Shown here one piece after another: positions 57,935 to 64,000 of a stretch of 64,000 nt of DNA; position 1 is the stretch's first letter, and every line of letters starts with the position of its first letter. The position numbers were made by a program, and so were the translations under genes. Source of the DNA: Bremerella volcania (lineage in GTDB: Bacteria > Planctomycetota > Planctomycetia > Pirellulales > Pirellulaceae); the NCBI RefSeq assembly GCF_007748115.1, contig NZ_CP036289.1, forward strand, positions 3,906,001 to 3,970,000. Direction: 5' to 3'. The notes under the pieces were generated by a model that was not told where the DNA came from, made no database searches, and saw only the letters and a list, made by a program, of their open reading frames with translations.

Positions 57935-58402
57935 ATGACCCAAGACATAAGACAACGCCTGGATAACCACCCGGCGCCGAACAGGAAGTTCGAAACGGCG
58001 CTAAACCAGGGAAAGGTTACGGCTACCGACCTGACGGTCGAAAAAGTGGGCGTGTCGACACGCCACATCGATTACCGATTCAACGAGGCCAAGAGCCATG
58101 AAGCGGCAAGTGACGTTGCGGAAAACCTGGTTCGCCGTGTCGACTACCTGCTGGAACCTCTGGCGATCATTGAACGCGATCCAAGTGAGAGCAAAATTCA
58201 AATCCGCTCGCAGAAACCATCCGCCGATGGGCCGACGCGGCGCTATTATGAGGTAAACGTCGACGGCCAAGGTGTCTCGATCGACCGCTATCAGGCCTCC
58301 GGCAACGCTCGCGAAAACGACGACATCAACCTCACGCGGGAATCATTTGAACGATTGTGCCGCGATCTGGATGAAGCCGCTGTGCCGAAAAGTCGGAAGT
58401 AA
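57935..58402 (+). CDS. Hypothetical protein at the end of the prkA operon
   Basis: 155 aa with AAGGAGG 7-9 nt upstream of the ATG. No signal peptide or membrane helix; an N-terminal helical/charged part (QDIRQRLDNHP, FETALNQGK) and a beta-rich middle (YLLEPLAIIERDPSESKIQIRSQKP). A related architecture was not recognised. It begins 42 nt after spoVR on the same strand and is probably the last gene of the stress operon. Confidence 0.72.
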   Translation: MTQDIRQRLDNHPAPNRKFETALNQGKVTATDLTVEKVGVSTRHIDYRFNEAKSHEAASDVAENLVRRVDYLLEPLAIIERDPSESKIQIRSQKPSADGPTRRYYEVNVDGQGVSIDRYQASGNARENDDINLTRESFERLCRDLDEAAVPKSRK

Positions 58403-58527
58403 GTGGTCAATTCCCCAAGGCCCTGTGGCAATACCCTGCCCTTTCGCACCACTTCGATGAGACGAAGGGATTTGATAGACTAATCGCTTGGTGAGACACA
58501 ACTGGTCCCTTGCGAGAAGTCCGATTC

Positions 58528-59382
58528 ATGAGCCACGGCCGCCCCGGTTCCGCCCCGCTTCCTGAGCCCTCGATCATTCCTACCGAAGGTTGGCATTGCA
58601 GCCACTTTTATTACACCTTCGACCGAGCCCTGCTGACCGGGTACTCGCCCGAGGAACTCGCGGCTGGCTCGAAAGAGATCATCGACATCCTAGACCCGGA
58701 CTCGGAGGCCAGCCCTAAGCGTCTGCAAGTATCGATCGTCAACGGTCATAAGGCCGACTTTGCCCTGATGCTGATGGACCCCAACCCGCTTGTAATCGAC
58801 TCGGTCCACCAGCGTTTGATGGCGAGTTCGCTTGGTGCTGCCCTGCAGCCGACTTATTCGTTTGTTTCGGTGACCGAGATCTCCGAGTACGTACCTTCGA
58901 TTGAACAATATGCCGAGCGTCTGATTCGCGAAGGAGAAGAGAAAGACTCTCCATCGTACGAAGCTAAAGTCAACGCCTACGCCAAGCGTCTGCCGATGAT
59001 GAATAATCAGCGGCTTACGCCAGACTTCCCCCCCTACCCTGCTACGTGCTTCTATCCGATGAACAAGAAGCGAAAGGTGGGTGAGAACTGGTTCTTGCTC
59101 CCCTTCTCGGCTCGAAATGCCTTGATGGCCGAGCACGCTCAAAGCGGCATGCAGTTCGCGGGCAAAGTTTCGCAGCTGATCACGGTCAGCGTAGGGCTGG
59201 ACGACTGGGAATGGGGAGTCACCCTCTGGGCCCGCAATCCTGAATATCTGAAAGACATCGTCTACAAGATGCGATTCGACGAGGCGAGTGCCCGATATGC
59301 TGAATTCGGCCCCTTCTACACCAGTTACATCAGCAAGGCCGAAGAGATGCTGAAGCATTGCCGAATTGGAAATGTCTACTAA
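58528..59382 (+). CDS. hemQ: Coproheme decarboxylase HemQ (chlorite dismutase family)
   Basis: 284 aa from the ATG at 58528; an in-frame TTG at 58510 is possible. The C-terminal half has clear HemQ motifs: CFYPMNKKR with catalytic Tyr Y176, NWFLLPFSARNALMAEHAQSG with proximal His H203, and GLDDWEWGVTLWARNPEYLKDIVYKMRFDE then ARYAEFGPFY. HemQ oxidatively decarboxylates coproheme to heme b in the coproporphyrin-dependent pathway. Length fits the family (about 250-280 aa). The other genes of that pathway are not in the window. Confidence 0.92.
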   Translation: MSHGRPGSAPLPEPSIIPTEGWHCSHFYYTFDRALLTGYSPEELAAGSKEIIDILDPDSEASPKRLQVSIVNGHKADFALMLMDPNPLVIDSVHQRLMASSLGAALQPTYSFVSVTEISEYVPSIEQYAERLIREGEEKDSPSYEAKVNAYAKRLPMMNNQRLTPDFPPYPATCFYPMNKKRKVGENWFLLPFSARNALMAEHAQSGMQFAGKVSQLITVSVGLDDWEWGVTLWARNPEYLKDIVYKMRFDEASARYAEFGPFYTSYISKAEEMLKHCRIGNVY

Positions 59383-59398
59383 GCAGAAGGTTTGCCCC

Positions 59399-59851
59399 AT
59401 GAGTTCCAATCGCCCCCTCAAGATCGATGACATCAAGAAGCCGGAATTAGCGGAGGGGGCGCATCCGTTTGCCGAAGAAGAACCCGAAGGCAAACAGGCC
59501 GATGCCCACGCGCCGGTCGACTACCGTGGAGCCTACGAGACCGCAGGCAAGTCGAATGGGGTGCTACTTCTCAGCATGGCACTCACGGGGTTCGTAGCCA
59601 GTGCGTTGCCACTTTCCCGGTATGGCTGGCCGGAAATGGGTTGGCAGTTGGGCCTGTTCGGCTGGCTCGTCTCGTGGATCATCGCGCTGCCGGCGCTCGT
59701 TTTTGCCGTAAATGACCTGAAAGCCATTCGTCTGGGTCGATACACCGACCAAGGCAAGTGGATGGTCACGCTCGCTTTCTGGTTGACGCTACTAACCGTC
59801 GTAAACTCGATCGCCACGGTTGTTGTCGTATTAGTTTTCGGCGCCGGGTGA
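59399..59851 (+). CDS. Small integral membrane protein
   Basis: 150 aa from the ATG at 59399; AGAAGG lies upstream. A polar, acidic N terminus of about 50 residues is followed by three membrane helices (about 58-78, 88-112, 128-149). No family recognised. It starts 16 nt after hemQ and may be co-transcribed with it. Its last 21 bp overlap the convergent YdjY-type gene. Confidence 0.75.
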   Translation: MSSNRPLKIDDIKKPELAEGAHPFAEEEPEGKQADAHAPVDYRGAYETAGKSNGVLLLSMALTGFVASALPLSRYGWPEMGWQLGLFGWLVSWIIALPALVFAVNDLKAIRLGRYTDQGKWMVTLAFWLTLLTVVNSIATVVVVLVFGAG

Positions 59852-60775
59852 GAAGTCAGGCAGTTCCAACATCGGATCGGTTAACTCGGCCGGGCTGCCC
59901 TCTTTCTCGTCCCTAGCGTTGGTGGCCTCATCGGTCTTTTTCTTATCCTTGTCCTTTCGCGGAATCAGAAAGAGACGCACCTTGGTTCCCTCCGCGGGGA
60001 TATTCTCCGTAAATGCTTCAAACCAGAGATCGTTATTAACGTCGGTGCTGGGAACAGGCAAATCCATCATCGATGACTTGAAATTGCTAACGCAGATCAA
60101 CTCCCCTCCTTCGGCCGCATATACCATTTTGCCTGGTAATGTGTCGGGATCGACCCCTTCTTCTTTCGCCTTCATCACGGCTTCGATCGAAACGTCTTTC
60201 CAGAAGTAGCTGCCTGGAAAGACCCAATCGTAGGTCATGACCTTCTTGGTCCTTGCGTCACGCACCCAGTCCTGGGCCTTACGAGTTTGCAGCTTGCCGT
60301 CGGTATCCTTCCATTGAACCAGGACGTCGATCCTTTGCCCCGATGGTGGTTGATACTCGGGATCGAATTGGACGGGGCGTCCCTGTTCGGCCCCAATTGC
60401 TAATAGCCCTGCATGAACGACATAGGCATCCGTAGCAACAGCGACGACCGACTCGTGTTCTTTAGTTCGTCGCAAACACGCGAACATTTCAAGCGAGCCT
60501 TTCCGCAGGCAAATCTCACCATCCATGATGACCATCTTCCGCTTCGTGTCGATCCACACCGGCATGTTGGGCATCAGCTTGCGGATCGCCGGCTTTTCTG
60601 GCTTCTTTTCGTCGTCCGACTTCGCACCTTCTGTTTCTGTCTCGGCAGGCTTAGGCGATTCATCCGCGGAGGTATCTTCCTGTGCCAATAACATCGAGCA
60701 CGGCAGCAGTCCTGAAATCAGCAAAGCCAGAAGGACCCAGGTTACGTTGCGTTGATTGCGGTATGTCGTACCCAT
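59831..60775 (-). CDS. Secreted YdjY-type protein
   Basis: 314 aa with a signal peptide (about residues 13-31, MLLAQE) and an acidic linker (32-65). The middle (about 80-215) matches the YdjY domain pattern: VWIDTKRKMVIMDGEICLRKGSLEMFACLRRTKEHESVVAV, then DAYVVHAGLLAIGAEQGRPV. YdjY-type domains occur in many planctomycete proteins without known function. The C terminus is Lys/Asp/Glu-rich. Confidence 0.8.
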   Translation of the reverse strand: MGTTYRNQRNVTWVLLALLISGLLPCSMLLAQEDTSADESPKPAETETEGAKSDDEKKPEKPAIRKLMPNMPVWIDTKRKMVIMDGEICLRKGSLEMFACLRRTKEHESVVAVATDAYVVHAGLLAIGAEQGRPVQFDPEYQPPSGQRIDVLVQWKDTDGKLQTRKAQDWVRDARTKKVMTYDWVFPGSYFWKDVSIEAVMKAKEEGVDPDTLPGKMVYAAEGGELICVSNFKSSMMDLPVPSTDVNNDLWFEAFTENIPAEGTKVRLFLIPRKDKDKKKTDEATNARDEKEGSPAELTDPMLELPDFSPGAEN

Positions 60776-60907
60776 GGCAAAACTCGGTAGAAAAGGGGTT
60801 CAGGGGGGCGTCAAACTTCGCCCACATTGCTAAGATGGTCTATCCCACGTGGAAGTCAAAGCCGCGTGAACAGACCGGTAAAGTTTATTCTAACAAACTC
60901 TCGCTTG

Positions 60908-62719
60908 ATGGAAGCCATGGCCACGGACATTAGCCCCCGCAGCAAGGACGACCAAGCCACGACGCCAACTGCTATTCCTGCCTGGGCCAAACTCGCCAAG
61001 GGTACGGCCTCAGGGGTCGATCTCAAGGACTGGGAGTCGTGGAAAACCTATCTGAAGAAGCGAGATAATGTCTCTCCGCTCCAATCGCTGGTCTCAGGCA
61101 AGAAAACATCGCCGCTGGCATGGGCTCTGTTCGCGGACGAGACCCTAGATTCGCGGACGCTCCCCCTTTTGGAAACCTTAGGCGAAATCGCCTCGGGCCG
61201 AACGCGGCCCAATGCGGATACCGTCAAACAGCTCGAAAGCTGGTTGAACGACCTGGAACGACGCATTGCCGAACGCAATCTAGTGTTAGAACTGTTGGCC
61301 GTTACCCATGCCCTGCCCAACCTGGCCGTGGTCACCAGTGCCCAGTTGTGGTGGCATCTGCTGGATAAGATCGTCAGTCATACCAACGACGCGGTGGCCA
61401 CCAGTTTTGAAAACAAAGTCTTCGAGCAAGGACTGGCAGGGGAGCTTCCGTTGGCCCTCGCGTTCGTCTTCCCCGAATTGAAAGCCTGTCGCCAAATGGG
61501 CAAGCCGGCAGTTCGCGTACTCGACGAAGGCATGCAAGCCCTGACCGACGGTGAAGGACTGCCCAAAGTCGATCAGCTTCTGCACCTCCGAGCGATTCTT
61601 GCCTGCTGGACGCGGTCGATCGTCATGATCAAAAACGCCGACGGGCTGCGTCTCTCGAAAGATGCATTTACTCAGTATCAATGGCTCGTTCGTCATGCAT
61701 TACGACTGACGCGCAGCGATGGCACGCTAACGCTTTCCCAGGGCATCTCCAGTGCCTACAGCCGACACTTGCTGCAATCAGCCCTTGCCCAGGGAGAAGA
61801 TGAAGACGACAACGAGATCGCCGAACTCACTCTGCCGAAGATGAAAGGCAAAGGAAACGCGCTTCATTTGCCGACGCCCAGCTACGAATCAGCCTGGAGC
61901 CAGTTTGCCTACCTGCGCTGCGATTGGAGCCGCACGAGCCCGCGGCTGGCTGTCCGTCACGATTTGGAGCCGCTGATTGTCGAACTGGAATCTCGCGAAG
62001 AGATCGTCATGAGCGGCACTTGGGATACCACCATCCTGATCGACAGCGTTGCCATCTCGCCAGCGGGGAACTGGGAACAGGTCGGCTGGCAGTCGGACGA
62101 TGATGGCGATTACCTGGAACTGGAACAAGAGTGGACCGACGGCGTGAAGCTGCAGCGGCTCATCTTCCTGGCTCGCGAAGACAAGTTCCTGTGGGTGATG
62201 GATACCGTTCTACTCGATAGTCCGGTGGGCAAGATTCAATACCAATCGCAGCCCCCGATCGTCTCGCATGCCAAGCTTGGTACCTCCGCGGAAACGAATG
62301 AGGTCTTCGTGGAACTTCCCGGCTCGAAGGTCACGCTGCTGCCGGTGGGCATCAACGAATGGCAAAGCGATACGACCCTTGGCAAGATCGGCGTGGTCGA
62401 CGACGAGCTTTCCTTGCAACAAACCAGCGGCGGCCGTGGATTAGTTGTCCCCATCTTCTTTGACTTGACGAGAAAAGGACAAGGCAAACCTCTGACCTGG
62501 CGTCAGTTGACGGTCGCGGAAAAGCTGGTCATTCAGCCACGAGACCGAGCCGTTGCTTACCGAGTTCAGACCGGCACGGGTCATTGGGCTTTTTACCGGT
62601 CGTTGACCGACAAAGCGAGCCGAACGTTCCTCGGCGTCAACTTGATTGCGGAAACGCTCGTCGCACGGTTTGACGAAAATGGCGATATCGAGAAACTCTT
62701 GGAAGTGGAAGCTTCCTAA
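60908..62719 (+). CDS. Hypothetical protein, 603 aa
   Basis: 603 aa from the ATG at 60908 (MEAMATDIS) or three residues later at 60917; the ribosome site is unclear. There is no signal peptide. The N-terminal 350 residues are mostly helical (VLELLAVTHALPNLAVV, LRAILACWTRSIVM); the C-terminal 250 are strand-rich (LILIDSVAISPAGNW-type patterns, FLWVMDTVLLD). An alpha-toroid plus beta-sandwich layout is reminiscent of heparinase-like proteins, but no catalytic motif is visible and I do not assign that name. YggS follows 19 nt downstream. Confidence 0.75.
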   Translation: MEAMATDISPRSKDDQATTPTAIPAWAKLAKGTASGVDLKDWESWKTYLKKRDNVSPLQSLVSGKKTSPLAWALFADETLDSRTLPLLETLGEIASGRTRPNADTVKQLESWLNDLERRIAERNLVLELLAVTHALPNLAVVTSAQLWWHLLDKIVSHTNDAVATSFENKVFEQGLAGELPLALAFVFPELKACRQMGKPAVRVLDEGMQALTDGEGLPKVDQLLHLRAILACWTRSIVMIKNADGLRLSKDAFTQYQWLVRHALRLTRSDGTLTLSQGISSAYSRHLLQSALAQGEDEDDNEIAELTLPKMKGKGNALHLPTPSYESAWSQFAYLRCDWSRTSPRLAVRHDLEPLIVELESREEIVMSGTWDTTILIDSVAISPAGNWEQVGWQSDDDGDYLELEQEWTDGVKLQRLIFLAREDKFLWVMDTVLLDSPVGKIQYQSQPPIVSHAKLGTSAETNEVFVELPGSKVTLLPVGINEWQSDTTLGKIGVVDDELSLQQTSGGRGLVVPIFFDLTRKGQGKPLTWRQLTVAEKLVIQPRDRAVAYRVQTGTGHWAFYRSLTDKASRTFLGVNLIAETLVARFDENGDIEKLLEVEAS

Positions 62720-62738
62720 CTCTTTCCTCCGCAACCTC

Positions 62739-63440
62739 ATGCACATGCAACTTCGCGAAAATTTGGACCGCGTTCGTGAAAAGATCGCTGAGGCGGCCAA
62801 GGCGTCTGGCCGAGTTGCCGATGATGTCTGCTTGATCGGCGTCACCAAGTATGTCGATGTCGAGACCACCAGGACCCTATACGAACTAGGCTGCCACGAC
62901 CTGGGCGAGAGCCGCCCGCAGCAATTGTGGAGCAAGTCGGAAGCCATGGCGGACTTGTCACCCCGCTGGCACATGATCGGGCATCTGCAGCGGAATAAGA
63001 CCAAACGGACCATTCCCCTTCTTTCCTTCCTGCACTCAGGCGACAGTCTGCGTCTTTTAGAAGCTGCCAAAGAAGACTGGCCGCATGCAGAGCCACTGCC
63101 GGCGTTGATCGAAGTGAATATTTCTGGCGATAAGGCCAAGCACGGCTTTCCGCCCGCTGAAATCGCCCCGGCCCTGCGACAAATTGCCGCGTTGAGTCAC
63201 TTGAAAATTGTTGGTTTGATGGGAATGGCTTCGCTGGAGGGAGGTCGAGATCAGGCCCAAAGGGACTTCGCCGCCTTGCGTCAGTTACGCGATACGCTGC
63301 GAAATGAATGCCCCGATGAGATTTCGCTCGATGAACTCTCAATGGGCATGAGCCACGACTTCGACCTAGCGATCCTGGAAGGAGCGACGATGGTTCGTGT
63401 GGGGTCGACCCTGTTCGAGGGAATCGACGGTGGACATTAA
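62739..63440 (+). CDS. yggS: YggS/PROSC family PLP-binding protein
   Basis: 233 aa from the ATG at 62739 or 62745; earlier frames would overlap the preceding gene. PLP-lysine K37 in [10 protein letters not shown], then LGESRPQQL (variant of GENYVQE), [63 protein letters not shown]-type end. The family maintains PLP homeostasis. The downstream DUF167 gene overlaps by 11 nt, a common yggS-yggU pairing. Confidence 0.93.
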   Translation: [233 protein letters not shown]

Positions 63441-63738
63441 CGTCACGCCTCATCCCGAGGGTTGCCTTCTCGACTTGAAAGCTCAGCCAGGTGCCCGAAA
63501 AACCGAATTTCGGGGCATTCAAAACGGTGCCCTGAAGGTCTGTGTGACCGAAGTGGCCGAAAAAGGAAAAGCCAACAAGGCGATCCTGTCGTTCCTCCGA
63601 AAAACTTGGAGACTGAAAGGCTCGCAGTTGGAGATCATTTCCGGCCAGACGGCTTCGCACAAACGGCTGTTGATTCGTGATCTTTCTCCCCAAAAAGTAT
63701 TGCAACTTTTGAAAGATTGCGGCTTAGAGGACGAATAA
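63430..63738 (+). CDS. yggU: DUF167/YggU family protein
   Basis: 102 aa from the GTG at 63430, with GAGGG seven nt upstream; this start overlaps yggS by 11 nt. DUF167 pattern: LDLKAQPGARKTEF, GALKVCVTEVAEKGKANKAILSFL, QLEIISGQTASHKRLLI. The family is about 90-110 aa. Function is not established; the link with yggS is widespread. A hairpin follows three nt after its stop. Confidence 0.9.
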   Translation: MDINVTPHPEGCLLDLKAQPGARKTEFRGIQNGALKVCVTEVAEKGKANKAILSFLRKTWRLKGSQLEIISGQTASHKRLLIRDLSPQKVLQLLKDCGLEDE

Positions 63739-63740
63739 TG

Positions 63741-63776
63741 GACATTCCGTCCATTTCACCTTGATGACGGAATGTC
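63741..63776 (+). terminator. Hairpin after yggU, probable terminator
   Basis: GACATTCCGTC (63741-63751) pairs perfectly with GACGGAATGTC (63766-63776) around a 14-nt loop, just past the yggU stop. No T-run follows, so termination is likely but not certain. A 12-bp palindrome TTAGCATGCTAA lies at 63794-63805. Confidence 0.6.
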
Positions 63777-63889
63777 ATTGAAATAGCATGTGCTTAGCAT
63801 GCTAAATTTCATGAAACTCCGAGCTTAAGTAGGCGGTAAGCTTGCGAGTTGATCCCCTATCCTAGTCTTTGTCTTTTCGCGGAAATCTC

Positions 63890-64000
63890 ATGAAGCGGCG
63901 GGTCGGAAAATTTGTCGGACTGTTCGTCGTCACTCTCTTTGCACTCGCCGTGATGTACGTCAGTGGCGGGCGGAATGATTTTGGTGCCCAGCAAAAGGAA
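63890..64000 (+). CDS. Start of a membrane-anchored or secreted protein, cut by window edge
   Basis: The frame is open from the ATG at 63890 to the last base (37 codons). The N terminus MKRRVGKFVGLFVVTLFALAVMY is a basic/hydrophobic signal sequence or anchor, followed by the polar GGRNDFGAQQKE. Too little is visible to name a family. Confidence 0.6.
   Translation, partial: MKRRVGKFVGLFVVTLFALAVMYVSGGRNDFGAQQKE

Noticed and set aside
58403-58527. Possible terminator CCCTTTCG/CGAAGGG after the prkA operon
   Set aside because: The stem needs a bulge and has no T-run; too weak to report as a feature.

Overview
The window reads as chromosomal DNA of a planctomycete, most likely Pirellulaceae (Blastopirellula/Bremerella-like). 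The basis is the protein content rather than a phylogenetic marker: a DUF1559 protein with a prepilin-type N terminus, a DUF1080 protein, a DUF1570 HExxH protein, a YdjY-type protein, many secreted Gly/Arg-rich or EF-hand proteins, and secretin systems in a planctomycete style. No rRNA, tRNA, CRISPR array or transposase was seen. Genes are dense, on both strands, with moderately high GC.

Region 1 (1-10.9 kb). After the end of a membrane protein comes a minus-strand type IV pilus/type II secretion-like operon. In transcription order it holds a single-domain response regulator, PilB-type ATPase, PilC-type platform, five (pseudo)pilins, a fused PilM-PilN protein, a PilO-like protein and a secretin. 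A PilP-like lipoprotein gene converges on the secretin and overlaps it by 4 nt. No PilT and no prepilin peptidase is present.

Region 2 (10.9-27.5 kb). Envelope and signalling genes: a GT39-type glycosyltransferase diverging from a PAP2 phosphatase, a Mip-type FKBP isomerase, a DUF1570 protein, a 1142-aa protein made of secretin N-domain-like repeats without a secretin pore domain, a hybrid histidine kinase overlapping a response regulator-HATPase protein, a pentapeptide-repeat protein, a 7-EF-hand protein and an LTXXQ-type periplasmic protein.

Region 3 (27.7-43.6 kb). A second, fuller type II secretion operon on the plus strand: gspE, F, G, H, I, J, K, a GspL-like PilM/PilN protein, a GspM-like PilO-Ig-PilP fusion, a strong terminator, then a 1262-aa GspD secretin and a lipoprotein. 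The lipoprotein gene's 3' end overlaps a convergent BON-domain gene by 158 bp.

Region 4 (44-51 kb). Mostly secreted single genes (DUF3352-like, DUF2461, an alpha/beta-hydrolase-like protein, DUF1080, DUF1559 plus a transthyretin-like lipoprotein) and a single-domain response regulator.

Region 5 (51.2-58.4 kb). The stress operon prkA/yeaG - yeaH - small ORF - spoVR/ycgB - hypothetical. Its ~470-bp leader is duplicated about 1.1 kb upstream. The two copies flank a small membrane-protein ORF and share a fully identical 71-nt block with tandem hairpins just before the ribosome binding site. This is the most unusual nucleotide-level structure in the window.

Region 6 (58.5-64 kb). A coproheme decarboxylase (HemQ), a small membrane protein, a YdjY-type protein, an unrecognised 603-aa protein, YggS and YggU family genes, and the start of an anchored protein cut by the window edge.
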